Assembly (NCBI RefSeq): GCF_026686735.1
Contig: NZ_CP113432.1
Location: 5,073,001-5,137,000 of the forward strand
Length of the DNA stretch: 64,000 bases
From: Pseudomonas triclosanedens
Lineage (GTDB): Bacteria; Pseudomonadota; Gammaproteobacteria; Pseudomonadales; Pseudomonadaceae
Direction: 5' to 3'
Part shown: piece after piece, positions 18,852 to 29,443 of the stretch
Position numbering within the stretch: the stretch's first letter is position 1
Layout of the letters: the number at the start of each line of letters is the position of its first letter
Program-made: the position numbers and the translations under genes
Notes under the pieces: generated by a model
Told to the model about the DNA's origin: nothing
The model's database searches: none
Seen by the model: the letters and a program-made list of their open reading frames with translations, nothing else

Positions 18852-19973
18852 ATGTTGCGCCGCATGCTGATCATGCTGGGCGTCGTTGCCGTCATCATTG
18901 CGGTACTCGCCGGCTCGAAATACCTATCCATCCAGAAACAGATCGCCATGTTCTCGGCGCCGCGCCCGCCGGTGAGCGTCACTGCGACCAACGCCGAGCA
19001 ACGTGACTGGCAAGGCCGCCTGCCGGCCATCGGCACGCTGCGCGCCATCCAGGGCGTGACGGTGACAGCGGAAGTCTCGGGCATCGTGCGCAACATCCTG
19101 TTCGTCTCCGGCGACAAGGTGAAGCAGAACCAGCCCATCGTGCAGTTGGAAAACGACGTCGAGGAGGCCACCTTGCGTACCGCCGAGGCCGACCTGGGCC
19201 TGGCCCAGGTGGAGTACGAGCGCGGCAAGAGCCTGGTCGGCCGCCAGGCCATCTCCAAGAGCGAGTACGACCGCCTCGCGGCGCAATTGAACCGCTCCAC
19301 CGCCACCGTGGCGCAACTGCGCGCGGCGCTGGCGAAAAAGCGCATCCACGCGCCTTTCGACGGCACCATCGGCATCCGCCGGGTGGATGTGGGCGACTAT
19401 CTCTCGCCGGGCACCGAGATCGTCACGCTGCAGGATCTCTCCACCCTGCTGGTGGACTTCTTCCTGCCCGAACAGGACTTCCCGCTGCTCAAGCCCGGCC
19501 AGGCTGTGTCGGTGCGCGTTGCGGCCTACCCGGAGCAGACCTTCGAGGCGCGCATCGATGCGATCAGCCCCAGGGTGGACAACGAGACCCGCAACCTGCT
19601 TGTCCGCGCCAGCATGGCGAACCCCGACGGCAAGTTGCTGCCGGGCATGTTCGCCAACCTGGAAGTGAAGCTGCCCGACAGCGCGCCGCGCGTGGTCGTG
19701 CCGGAAACCGCAGTAGCCTTCACCCTGTACGGCAACTCGGTGTACGTGGTGGTGCCGCAGAAGAAGAAGGACGGCGAAAAGGCCGACGACACCGGGGCCG
19801 GCGACAAGGCGCCGAAGCTGGAAGTGGAACGCCGCTTCGTGAAGACCGGCGAGCGCCGCGAAGGCAGCGTGGTGATCCTCGAAGGCCTGAAGGCCGGCGA
19901 GCAGGTGGTCACCTCCGGCCAGCTCAAGCTCGACAACGGCACCGCCGTGGCCATCGTCCAGGACTCGCAGTAA
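18852..19973 (+). CDS. mexV: RND efflux periplasmic adaptor MexV
   Basis: This 373-aa membrane fusion protein is anchored by one N-terminal hydrophobic segment (residues 4-22). It then has the usual hairpin and lipoyl halves (GVTVTAEVSGIV near 65 and KKRIHAPFDGTIGIRR near 160-175) and a beta-barrel domain. It links the inner-membrane pump MexW to an outer-membrane channel, which is OprM in P. aeruginosa; no channel gene is present here. ATG 18852 follows AGGAAG. An unusually Lys/Asp/Gly-rich insert lies near residues 303-318. Confidence 0.88.
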   Translation: MLRRMLIMLGVVAVIIAVLAGSKYLSIQKQIAMFSAPRPPVSVTATNAEQRDWQGRLPAIGTLRAIQGVTVTAEVSGIVRNILFVSGDKVKQNQPIVQLENDVEEATLRTAEADLGLAQVEYERGKSLVGRQAISKSEYDRLAAQLNRSTATVAQLRAALAKKRIHAPFDGTIGIRRVDVGDYLSPGTEIVTLQDLSTLLVDFFLPEQDFPLLKPGQAVSVRVAAYPEQTFEARIDAISPRVDNETRNLLVRASMANPDGKLLPGMFANLEVKLPDSAPRVVVPETAVAFTLYGNSVYVVVPQKKKDGEKADDTGAGDKAPKLEVERRFVKTGERREGSVVILEGLKAGEQVVTSGQLKLDNGTAVAIVQDSQ

Positions 19974-20071
19974 TCGCATGGTACGGTCCTCGCCAGCGGC
20001 GGGGGGCTGCCAGAGACAACCGCTCTGCCCGGATTTCGCGAGCCAGGGCCAGGCAAGGCGCAGAGGAACTG

Positions 20072-20097
20072 CGAATGCTGCAACCAATGAGCATTCG
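20072..20097. repeat. Hairpin in the mexV-mexW gap
   Basis: CGAATGCT/AGCATTCG forms an 8-bp perfect stem with a 10-nt loop, inside a 186-bp spacer between two pump genes that normally sit close together. It may be part of a dispersed intergenic repeat or an mRNA-processing element. Confidence 0.4.
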
Positions 20098-20159
20098 AGG
20101 TTTCCCGGCAACGCCGCATGGCCGACGCGCAGCAAATCCGAACACAAAGGATTGAGCTT

Positions 20160-23100
20160 ATGGGCTTCACCGATCCCTTTATCCGTCGCCCGGTGCTGGC
20201 GACCGTGGTCAGCCTGCTGATCGTCCTGCTCGGCATGCAGGCGTTCAGCAAGCTGGTGATCCGCGAATATCCGCAGATGGAAAACGCGCTGATCACCGTC
20301 ACCACGTTCTACGCCGGCGCCAACGCCGAAACCATCCAGGGCTACATCACCCAGCCGCTGCAGCAGAGTCTGGCCAGCGCCGAAGGCATCGACTACATGA
20401 CTTCGGTGAGCCGGCAGAACTACTCGGTGATCTCGATCTACGCGCACATCGGCGCCAACACCGATCGCATGGTCACCGAACTGTTGTCGAAGATCGGCGA
20501 AGTGAAAACGCAGCTTCCCCCCGACGCCGAGGACCCGGTGCTGGACAAGGAAGCCGCGGACGCTTCGGCGCTGATGTACATCAGCTTTTTCAGCGAGCAG
20601 ATGAACAACCCGCAGATCACCGACTACCTGTCCCGGGTGATCCAGCCCAAGCTGGCCACCCTGCCGGGCATCGCCGAAGCGGAAATCCTCGGCAACCAGG
20701 TATTCGCCATGCGCCTGTGGCTGGACCCGGTGAAGATGGCCGCCTACGGCATAACCGCCGGCGACGTCTCCGAGGCCGTGCGCCAGTACAACTTCCTCTC
20801 CGCCGCCGGCGAAGTGAAGGGCGAGCTGGTGGTCACCTCGGTGAACGCCTCCACCGACCTGAAATCCCCGGAAGCCTTCGCCGCCATTCCGCTGAAGACG
20901 GCGGGTGACCGCCGCGTGCTGATGGGCGATGTGGCGCGTATCGAACTGGGCGCGGCCAGCTACGACTCGGTCAGCTCGTTCAATGGCATCCCGTCGGTCT
21001 ACATCGGCATCAAGGGCACGCCCAGCTCCAACCCGCTGGATGTGATCAAGGAAGTCCGCGCCAAGATGCCGGAGCTGGAAGAGCAGTTGCCGCCCGGTCT
21101 GCAGGTATCCATCGCCTATGACGCCACGCGCTTTATCCAGGCATCCATCGACGAAGTGGTGAAGACCCTCGGTGAGGCGATCCTGATCGTCATCGTGGTG
21201 GTGTTCCTGTTCCTGGGCGCCTTCCGTTCGGTGATCATCCCGGTGGTGACTATCCCGCTGTCGATGATCGGCGTGCTGTTCTTCATGCAGATGATGGGCT
21301 ACTCCATCAACCTGCTGACCCTGCTGGCGATGGTGCTCGCCATCGGTCTGGTGGTGGACGACGCCATCGTCGTCGTGGAGAACATCCACCGCCACATCGA
21401 AGAGGGCAAGACACCGTTCCAGGGGGCGATCGAAGGTGCGCGGGAAATCGCCGTGCCGGTGGTGACCATGACCATCACCCTGGCCGCGGTGTACGCCCCC
21501 ATTGGCTTCCTCAGCGGCCTTACCGGCGCGCTGTTCAAGGAGTTCGCCTTCACCCTGGCGGGCGCGGTGATCATCTCCGGCATCGTCGCCCTGACCCTGT
21601 CGCCGATGATGTGCTCGCGCCTGTTGCGCCACGACGAAAACCCCAGCGGCCTGGCTCATCGCCTGGACCTGATCTTCGAGGCACTCAAGCAACGCTACCA
21701 GCGCGCCCTGCACGCGACCCTGAACAGCCGGCCGGTGGTCATCGTGTTCGCCCTGCTGGTGCTGGCGATCATCCCGTTGCTGATGATGTTCACTCACAAG
21801 GAACTGGCGCCGGAGGAAGACCAGGGCATCGTGTTCCTGATGGCCAACGCGCCGCAGACCGCCAACCTGGACTACCTGTCGAAGTACACGGCGGAGTTCG
21901 AAGACATCTTCCGCAAGTTCCCCGAGTACTATTCCGCGTTCCAGATCAACGGCTACAACGGCGTGCAGACCGGCATCGGCGGCATGCTGCTCAAGCCCTG
22001 GGACGAGCGTGAACGCAGCCAGATGGAGCTGCTGGCGGCGGTGCAGGCGGAGCTGGACAAGATTCCCGGCCTGCAGATCTTCGGCTTCAACCTGCCATCG
22101 CTGCCCGGCACAGGCGAGGGCCTGCCGTTCCAGTTCGTGATCAATACCGCCGGTGACTACCAGTCGCTGCTGCAGGTGGCCGAGCGAGTGAAGAAGCGCG
22201 CCGAGGAGTCCGGCAAATTCGCCTTCCTGGACCTCGACCTGGCCTTCGACAAACCCGAACTGGTAGTCGATATCGACCGCGCCAAGGCCGCGCAGATGGG
22301 CGTGACCATGCAGGACCTGGGCATCGCCCTGGGCGCGTTGCTGGGTGAAGGCGAGATCAACCGGTTCACCATCGACGGCCGCAGCTACAAGGTGATCGCC
22401 CAGGTGGAACGCGCCTACCGCGACAACCCGGGCTGGCTGAACAACTACTATGTGAAGAGCCAGAGCGGCCAGTTGATCTCGCTGTCGACACTGGTGACCT
22501 TCCACGAGCGAGCCCGGCCGCGCCAGCTCAACCAGTTCCAGCAGCTCAACTCGGCGATCATCTCCGGCGTGCCGATGGTCAGCATGGGTGAGGCCATCGA
22601 CACCGTTCGCGGCATCGCAACGCAAGAGTCGCCGCGCGGCTTCTCCTTCGACTACGCCGGCGCCTCGCGGCAGTTCGTGCAGGAAGGCAGCGCGCTGCTG
22701 ATCACCTTCGCCCTCGCGCTGGCGGTGATCTTCCTGGTGCTGGCCGCGCAGTTCGAGAGCTTCCGCGATCCGCTGGTGATCATGGTCACCGTGCCGCTGT
22801 CCATCTGCGGCGCGCTGATTCCGCTGTTCCTCGGTCTGTCGAGCCTGAATATCTATACCCAGGTCGGCCTGGTGACGCTGATCGGGCTGATCAGCAAGCA
22901 CGGCATCCTCATCGTCGAGTTCGCCAACCAGTTGCGCCATGAGCGCGGCCTGTCGGTGCGCGAAGCGGTCGAGGAAGCGGCCGCGATCCGCCTGCGCCCG
23001 GTGCTGATGACCACCGCAGCGATGGTGCTGGGGGTGATCCCGCTGCTACTCGCCACCGGTGCCGGCGCGGTCAGCCGCTTCGACATTGGCGTGGTGATCG

Positions 23101-23219
23101 CCACCGGCATGAGCGTGGGCACGCTGTTCACCCTGTTCGTGCTGCCGTGCGTGTATACGCTGCTGGCCAAGCCTGACCCGAAACCCACGCAGGACAGCGC
23201 GCCCGCCCCGGCGCAATGA
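20160..23219 (+). CDS. mexW: RND multidrug efflux pump MexW
   Basis: This 1019-aa inner-membrane proton/drug antiporter has 12 predicted membrane helices, two large periplasmic loops, and the TM4 proton-relay pair in GLVVDDAIVVVENIHRH near residues 400-416. Its length matches MexW (about 1018 aa). ATG 20160 begins MGFTDPFIRRPVLA, the standard RND N-terminus; the 14-codon upstream extension is rejected. Drugs are expelled through MexV and an outside-encoded channel. A strong terminator follows. Confidence 0.93.
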   Translation: MGFTDPFIRRPVLATVVSLLIVLLGMQAFSKLVIREYPQMENALITVTTFYAGANAETIQGYITQPLQQSLASAEGIDYMTSVSRQNYSVISIYAHIGANTDRMVTELLSKIGEVKTQLPPDAEDPVLDKEAADASALMYISFFSEQMNNPQITDYLSRVIQPKLATLPGIAEAEILGNQVFAMRLWLDPVKMAAYGITAGDVSEAVRQYNFLSAAGEVKGELVVTSVNASTDLKSPEAFAAIPLKTAGDRRVLMGDVARIELGAASYDSVSSFNGIPSVYIGIKGTPSSNPLDVIKEVRAKMPELEEQLPPGLQVSIAYDATRFIQASIDEVVKTLGEAILIVIVVVFLFLGAFRSVIIPVVTIPLSMIGVLFFMQMMGYSINLLTLLAMVLAIGLVVDDAIVVVENIHRHIEEGKTPFQGAIEGAREIAVPVVTMTITLAAVYAPIGFLSGLTGALFKEFAFTLAGAVIISGIVALTLSPMMCSRLLRHDENPSGLAHRLDLIFEALKQRYQRALHATLNSRPVVIVFALLVLAIIPLLMMFTHKELAPEEDQGIVFLMANAPQTANLDYLSKYTAEFEDIFRKFPEYYSAFQINGYNGVQTGIGGMLLKPWDERERSQMELLAAVQAELDKIPGLQIFGFNLPSLPGTGEGLPFQFVINTAGDYQSLLQVAERVKKRAEESGKFAFLDLDLAFDKPELVVDIDRAKAAQMGVTMQDLGIALGALLGEGEINRFTIDGRSYKVIAQVERAYRDNPGWLNNYYVKSQSGQLISLSTLVTFHERARPRQLNQFQQLNSAIISGVPMVSMGEAIDTVRGIATQESPRGFSFDYAGASRQFVQEGSALLITFALALAVIFLVLAAQFESFRDPLVIMVTVPLSICGALIPLFLGLSSLNIYTQVGLVTLIGLISKHGILIVEFANQLRHERGLSVREAVEEAAAIRLRPVLMTTAAMVLGVIPLLLATGAGAVSRFDIGVVIATGMSVGTLFTLFVLPCVYTLLAKPDPKPTQDSAPAPAQ

Positions 23220-23220
23220 A

Positions 23221-23253
23221 AGAAAAAGCCCCGCTGACGCGGGGCTTTTTCTT
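23221..23253 (+). terminator. mexVW terminator
   Basis: AAAAAGCCCCGC/GCGGGGCTTTTT with a 4-nt loop begins right after the mexW stop and is T-rich at its end, a textbook Rho-independent terminator. Confidence 0.92.
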
Positions 23254-23340
23254 CAGGCAGAACCTCCGGCAGCGAGGCAGCCGGGAGCTACCCATCCTCC
23301 GGCGATCATTCCGGCGCCCCCACCACTCCCAGCCCCAATG

Positions 23341-23369
23341 AAAAGCCCCCGGCATCGCTACCGGGGGCT
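23341..23369 (-). terminator. Terminator of the MFS gene
   Basis: AGCCCCCGG/CCGGGGGCT with an 8-nt loop. Read on the minus strand it ends in four T and lies 18 nt after the MFS stop. Confidence 0.8.
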
Positions 23370-23387
23370 CGACGCCATCCCTGCCGA

Positions 23388-24752
23388 TCAGGCCGGCTGA
23401 CGCTGCATCGCACCGCTGTCACGCTCGCCCTTGAGGCTCCAGCTCTTCAGGTGCTCGAGGCTCGCGCGGTAGGGTTTCAGGCCGCTCGCCAGCAGGACGG
23501 CGCCCGCCAGCAGCGCCACCAGGGAGACGATCAGCAACGAATAGCGCAGCGCCATGTCGTCGGCGAAAACGTAGTCGGTCACCAGGGCGATCGCGGTCGG
23601 ACCGACACCCAGCCCCAGCAGCGTCACCACGAACAGGTAAATGGCCGAGGCCTGACCGCGCATGGAGTTGGGCATGATTTCCTGGATCGCCGCCGGGGCG
23701 ACACCGAACGGCATGCTGAGGAAGAATACGATGGGCGCCATCAGCGCGGCGGCAGCGTTGCCGCTCTCCAGCAGCGGATAAACCAGGCTGAACGGAATCG
23801 CCAGGCAGGCTGCCAGCAGGCCGACGCGCATGTTGGCGTCGGTGCGTCCGCGCTTGGCCCAGTAGTCCGCCAGGCGGCCGCCGAAGACGATGCCCAGGCA
23901 GCCGAACACGGCGACGATGCTGCCGTACACCACCCCCACATGGCCGGCGTCCCAACCGTAGGTGCGGACGAAGAAGGTCGGCACCCACGCGCCGCTGCCA
24001 TAGCTGGCGAAGGAGATGCAGGCGAAGCCGAAGTTATGGCAGATCACCGTCTTGCGGTTGGCACGCAGGTAGGCCCCCACCTCGCTCATCGGCACCACCA
24101 CGCCGGCACCTACGCCACGTCGGGTAGGCTCCTTCACTGCCAGCATCAGCAGGGTGAAGAGCACGCCGGCGGCGCCGAGGATCAGGAAGATGAGCTGCCA
24201 GGGACGCACTTCGCCGAGGATCGGCAGGTGCACGTCCCCCTGGGCCGAAGCGAACTTGATGACCAGGCCGCCGAGCAGGAAGGCCAGGCCGGAACCGAGG
24301 TAGATGCCCATCGAGTAGACGCTGATGGCCGTGGCGCGGCGCTGCGTCGGGAAACTGTCGGCGATCAGCGAATAGGCGGCCGGCGACAACGCTGCCTCGC
24401 CCACACCCACGCCGACACGGAACAGCAGAAAGTGCCAGTACTGCCGAGCAAGGCCGCAGGCAGCAGTCATGGCGCTCCAGATCAGCACACCGACGGTGAT
24501 CAGCCCGCGCCGGCTGCGGCTATCGGCCATGCGCCCGAGCGGAATGCCGCACAGGGTGTAGAACAGCGCGAAGGACAGCCCCATCAGAAGGCTCATCTGC
24601 GTATCGCTGATTTCCAGATCGCGACGGATCGGGCCGACCAGCAGGTTGAGGATCTGGCGGTCGATGAAGGAAAGCACGTAGGCGACCATGAGGATCGCAA
24701 CCGTGGACCATGCCACGAGGCTGGAAGGGTAGCCGTTATTGTTGTTGTTCAT
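23388..24752 (-). CDS. MFS transporter, spinster-like
   Basis: This 454-aa protein has about 12 hydrophobic segments. The MFS motif GIPLGRMADSRSRR is near residues 70-83 and a GVGEAALSPAAYSLIAD motif is near 120-137. The latter, together with FIDRQILNLL near TM1, is typical of the spinster-like subfamily. The substrate is unknown. The start MNNNNNGY follows CAGGAG at 7 nt. The gene stands alone. It marks the junction where the remembered PAO1 order jumps from the mexW region to hemH. Confidence 0.88.
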   Translation of the reverse strand: MNNNNNGYPSSLVAWSTVAILMVAYVLSFIDRQILNLLVGPIRRDLEISDTQMSLLMGLSFALFYTLCGIPLGRMADSRSRRGLITVGVLIWSAMTAACGLARQYWHFLLFRVGVGVGEAALSPAAYSLIADSFPTQRRATAISVYSMGIYLGSGLAFLLGGLVIKFASAQGDVHLPILGEVRPWQLIFLILGAAGVLFTLLMLAVKEPTRRGVGAGVVVPMSEVGAYLRANRKTVICHNFGFACISFASYGSGAWVPTFFVRTYGWDAGHVGVVYGSIVAVFGCLGIVFGGRLADYWAKRGRTDANMRVGLLAACLAIPFSLVYPLLESGNAAAALMAPIVFFLSMPFGVAPAAIQEIMPNSMRGQASAIYLFVVTLLGLGVGPTAIALVTDYVFADDMALRYSLLIVSLVALLAGAVLLASGLKPYRASLEHLKSWSLKGERDSGAMQRQPA

Positions 24753-25016
24753 GCCGGGCTCCTGGAACGCCGCCAACGCGGCGGTGGCGAAGGGGGGAAC
24801 CCGCAGAGTAGGCATTGAGGACGACGCGCGCGCCCACTATCAGGTCGCTGAATGCGTGCGGCGACCGTTGACTGATGAACAGGCAGTCAGAGATTGGCCG
24901 GAGAGTTCCCGCAGGGAGCTACCGCTTCGGCTCCCCCTGGAAAATGGCCTGCGCCTGTTGGCCCGTCCCGTTGGATGGAGCGGGCGTGCCAGGAAACACC
25001 GTTGCGCCAGACCGGT

Positions 25017-26039
25017 TCAGATCGCCTGCGGCGTCCGCTCGCACAGCTTCGCCAGTGCGCGCGCCCACAGCTCCTGATCGTTCAGGCAGGGGACCAGTAT
25101 CAGTTCCTCCCCGCCGGCTGCGCGGAACTGCTCGCTGCCACGCTGGCCGATTTCTTCCAGTGTTTCGATGCAGTCGGCGACGAACGCCGGGCACATCACC
25201 AGCAGGCGCTTCACGCCCTGCCGGGCGAGCTTCTCCAACTGCGCCTCGGTGTAGGGTTCGATCCACTTGTTGCGGCCAAGCCGAGACTGGAAAGACACCG
25301 ACCAGCGTCCATCGGCCAGCCCGGCCCCGGCGGCGAAATCCTCCGCGGTTCGCAGGCACTGGCTGCGGTAGCAGACCGCCATGACGTCTTCGTGCACACC
25401 TCGGCTGGAACTGGCGGTGAGGTCGTGGCTCTTGTCCTTCACCAGCTTGCGGATATGCGATTCGGGCAGGCCGTGGAAGCTCAGCAACAGGTGGTCATAG
25501 GGTTGTTCGAGATAGGGCCGCACACTGTCCAGCAGGGCCTGACGGTATTCCGGCTCGGCGAAGAATGGCGGCAACATCTTCAGCTCCAGTTTCAGGCCAC
25601 GCTCGCGCATCACCCGCCGGGCTTCCTCGATGGCGGTAGTGGTGGTGCTGTCGGCGAACTGCGGATAGAGCGGTGCGAAGGTCACCTGGGTAATGCCCTG
25701 CTCGCTCAGGCGCACCAGCGCCGACTCGATGGACGGCTCGCCGTAGCGCATGCCCAGCTCCACCGGGCCATGCGCCCAGAAAGGTCGGATCGCATCCTGC
25801 AGACGGCGGCTGAGCACGATGAGCGGCGACCCCTCCTCCCACCAGATCGACGAATAGGCGTGGGCCGATTCCTCCGGACGCTTGCGCAGGACCAGAGACA
25901 CCAGCAGGCGGCGAACCGGCCACGGCAGGTCGATCACATAGGGGTCCATGAGGAACTGGTCGAGGTAGCGGCGCACGTCCTCGACCCGCGTGGAAGCCGG
26001 CGAGCCCAGGTTGACCAGCAGGAGGGCGTTTTGCGTCAT
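25017..26039 (-). CDS. hemH: Ferrochelatase
   Basis: This 340-aa enzyme inserts Fe(II) into protoporphyrin IX, the last step of haem synthesis, in the cytoplasm or at the inner membrane. The catalytic His lies in [12 protein letters not shown] near residue 188, and the conserved Glu side appears in CIETLEEIG. Length and N-terminus (LLLVNLGSP) fit the family. It lies downstream of the minus-strand epimerase gene, in the order recalled from PAO1 (PA4655-PA4656). Confidence 0.96.
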   Translation of the reverse strand: MTQNALLLVNLGSPASTRVEDVRRYLDQFLMDPYVIDLPWPVRRLLVSLVLRKRPEESAHAYSSIWWEEGSPLIVLSRRLQDAIRPFWAHGPVELGMRYGEPSIESALVRLSEQGITQVTFAPLYPQFADSTTTTAIEEARRVMRERGLKLELKMLPPFFAEPEYRQALLDSVRPYLEQPYDHLLLSFHGLPESHIRKLVKDKSHDLTASSSRGVHEDVMAVCYRSQCLRTAEDFAAGAGLADGRWSVSFQSRLGRNKWIEPYTEAQLEKLARQGVKRLLVMCPAFVADCIETLEEIGQRGSEQFRAAGGEELILVPCLNDQELWARALAKLCERTPQAI

Positions 26040-26151
26040 GTACAGTCCTTAGAATCATCGCCGGGCCAGCCCGGCAAGGGTTGCGCAGTTTACACGCGGC
26101 GGCGCGCCAGACGGCCTGCCGCCATTGCCGCAGAGACAGCGGATCGCCCGC

Positions 26152-27057
26152 TCAATGCTGCTCGCGCAGCACATCCTGGAGCGCCGCCGGCAGCTCGGGG
26201 AAACGGAAGGTAAAGCCGGCGTCCAGCAGACGCCTGGGCACCACGCGCTGTCCGCCCAGCAGCAGCACCGCCAGCTCGCCCAGGATCAGACGCAAGGCAA
26301 AGCCGGGAACGCCCAGCACAGCCGGCCGGTGCAGCGCGCGCCCCAGCTCGCGGGTGAAGTCGCGGTTGCGGGCCGGCTGCGGCGCGCAGGCATTATAGGG
26401 ACCCGCGGCATCGGCCCGACGCAAAAGAAAATCGATGAGGGCGATCTGGTCTTCGATATGGATCCATGACATCCACTGCCGGCCACTGCCCAACTGACCG
26501 CCCAGCCCGAGACGGAATGGCGGCAGCATGCGCTTGAGGAAACCACCCTCGGGCGCCAGCACCAGCCCGGTGCGCACCAGCACTACGCGCACGTCCAGCG
26601 CCTCGGCCTCGCGGGCGACCTGCTCCCAGGCCAGGCACAGCTCGCTGGCGAAATCCTCGCCGGCCGCCGAGCTGTTCTCCTCCAGCGGCCGCTCGCCAGC
26701 ATCGCCGTACCAGCCCACCGCCGATCCGTTGATCAACACCGCGGGACGCTGGCTGCGGCTTTCCAGCCAGTCCACCAGGCGCTCGGTCAGGCGCACCCGG
26801 CTATCCCACAGCAGTGCCTTGCGTTTCGCGCTCCAGGGCCTGTCGGCGATCGGCTCGCCCGCCAGGTTGACCACTGCATCCAGCGGCTCGTCGCCATAGG
26901 CAGCGAAATCGGCGATCCCGCGGACCTGCTCGCCACAAAGCGCGGCAACACGTTGCGGCTGGCGACTCAGCGCGGTCAGGCGATGCCCGGCGGCGCTCCA
27001 GTGGCGGCACAGGCGGCGGCCGATCAGACCGGTACCGCCGGTCAACAGAATGTGCAT
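26152..27057 (-). CDS. TIGR01777-type epimerase (SDR39U-like)
   Basis: This 301-aa Rossmann-fold protein has LLTGGTGLIGRRL at residues 4-16, INGSAVGWYGDAGERPLEE near 110-130, and a C-terminal DUF1731-like tail. The whole pattern is that of the TIGR01777 epimerases, whose substrate is unknown. The start before HILLTGG has AAGGAG 8 nt upstream. It is divergent from the FAD oxidoreductase, and the intervening DNA holds a LitR-type operator, so it may be part of the same light-responsive set. Confidence 0.88.
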   Translation of the reverse strand: MHILLTGGTGLIGRRLCRHWSAAGHRLTALSRQPQRVAALCGEQVRGIADFAAYGDEPLDAVVNLAGEPIADRPWSAKRKALLWDSRVRLTERLVDWLESRSQRPAVLINGSAVGWYGDAGERPLEENSSAAGEDFASELCLAWEQVAREAEALDVRVVLVRTGLVLAPEGGFLKRMLPPFRLGLGGQLGSGRQWMSWIHIEDQIALIDFLLRRADAAGPYNACAPQPARNRDFTRELGRALHRPAVLGVPGFALRLILGELAVLLLGGQRVVPRRLLDAGFTFRFPELPAALQDVLREQH

Positions 27058-27088
27058 GACGAACTCCTTGTTTCGTGGCTCCACCTAG

Positions 27089-28315
<1,227 letters not shown>

Positions 28316-28375
28316 TCCCACCCGCTCTCGCTTCCTCTGAACGGGCGCGGCGCGGATGGCAGAGCCCCAAATACT

Positions 28376-28399
28376 TGTACAAACCTTTGCATCTGTACA
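28376..28399. promoter_or_regulatory. LitR/MerR-type operator, copy 2
   Basis: TGTACA-N12-TGTACA lies 68-91 bp before the DUF523 gene. A TATGCT -10-like hexamer lies at 28410-28415. Confidence 0.75.
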
Positions 28400-28425
28400 A
28401 GCCACCAACTATGCTGACCGACAGT

Positions 28426-28449
28426 TGTACAAACATCGAAACCTGTACA
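28426..28449. promoter_or_regulatory. LitR/MerR-type operator, copy 3
   Basis: A second TGTACA-N12-TGTACA before the same gene, starting 32 bp after the last half-site of copy 2. The flanks (TTGTACAAAC, CTGTACAAG) repeat those of copy 2, so this looks like a tandem operator. Confidence 0.75.
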
Positions 28450-28466
28450 AGAAATAGGTCCGCAAT

Positions 28467-29426
28467 ATGTCCAGTACCCCACACAAGCCAAAGCTCGCCA
28501 TCAGCGCCTGTCTGCTGGGCGAGCCTGTACGCTTCAACGGCGGACACAAGGCTTCCCGCCTCTGCCTGGAGGTACTGGGCCAGCACTTCGAGTTCGTTCC
28601 CGTCTGTCCGGAAGTCGCCATCGGCCTGGGAGTGCCGCGGCCAACCCTGCGTCTGAGCGGCGAACACGACGCCCCCCGTGCCGTGACTCAGCAGGGCGAG
28701 CGGCGTGACGTCAGCGAGGCGCTGCGTGGCTATGGTCGCGAGCAGGCCGAGCGGCTGCGGGACATCTGCGGCTACATATTCATGCAGCAATCGCCATCCT
28801 GCGGCCTGCATCGGGTCAAGCTGTACCGCGACGACGGCCAGTTACAGCCGCCGGGCACGCGCGGCCTGTATGCACAGGCGTTCTGCGCAGCGCGGCCGGA
28901 ACTGCCGGTGGAGGAAGAAGGCCGCCTGAACGACCCAGTGCTGCGCGAGAACTTCCTTACCCGGGTGTTCGCCTGCTCGGCCTGGCGTGCGCTCAATGCC
29001 GACGGCCTGAGCCGCGCCGGCGTGATCGCCTTCCACTCGCGCTACAAATACCAGTTGATGGCGCATAACCCACGCCAGTACAGCGTGCTCGGACAGCGCC
29101 TGGCGAAGATCGGCGACGAACCGCTGGAGACCTTCGCCCCGCGTTACTTCCAGGACTTCATGCAGGCACTGGGCAACTGCGCCACCCGCGGCACTCACAG
29201 CAATGTCCTGCAGCACCTGGCGGGTTACTTGAAGCACGCCCTGCCAGCGACGGAGAAGTCCGAACTGCAACAACTGATCGAGCAGTACCGCTGCGGCATC
29301 ATCCCGCTGGTGGTTCCGCTCACCCTGCTCAAACACCACTTCCGCCTGCACCCGCATCCCTACGTCCAGGCCCAGGCCTACCTGCAGCCGCACCCGGAAA
29401 CGCTCAGCCTGCGTAACGCCATCTGA
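28467..29426 (+). CDS. DUF523 and DUF1722 domain protein
   Basis: This 319-aa protein has an N-terminal DUF523 part (AISACLLGEPVRFNGGHK, PEVAIGLGVPRPTLRL; cysteines in SACLLG and SPSCG) and a C-terminal DUF1722 part starting near residue 195 (FHSRYKYQLMAHNPRQY). The two-domain fusion is common next to bacterial photolyases. The biochemistry is unknown; a role in DNA-damage or light response is inferred from context. It starts the unit DUF523-merR-phr, with two operators directly upstream. Confidence 0.86.
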   Translation: MSSTPHKPKLAISACLLGEPVRFNGGHKASRLCLEVLGQHFEFVPVCPEVAIGLGVPRPTLRLSGEHDAPRAVTQQGERRDVSEALRGYGREQAERLRDICGYIFMQQSPSCGLHRVKLYRDDGQLQPPGTRGLYAQAFCAARPELPVEEEGRLNDPVLRENFLTRVFACSAWRALNADGLSRAGVIAFHSRYKYQLMAHNPRQYSVLGQRLAKIGDEPLETFAPRYFQDFMQALGNCATRGTHSNVLQHLAGYLKHALPATEKSELQQLIEQYRCGIIPLVVPLTLLKHHFRLHPHPYVQAQAYLQPHPETLSLRNAI

Positions 29427-29443
29427 ACCGATACAGGCCCCCC

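Noticed and set aside
18924..22940. A 1338-codon open frame on the minus strand
   Set aside because: It is antisense to mexV and mexW, rich in His/Gln/Arg/Asp with no domain, and arises from strong third-position GC bias.
26035..26045. A single TGTACA near the hemH start as a further LitR operator
   Set aside because: It has no partner half-site at 12-bp spacing.
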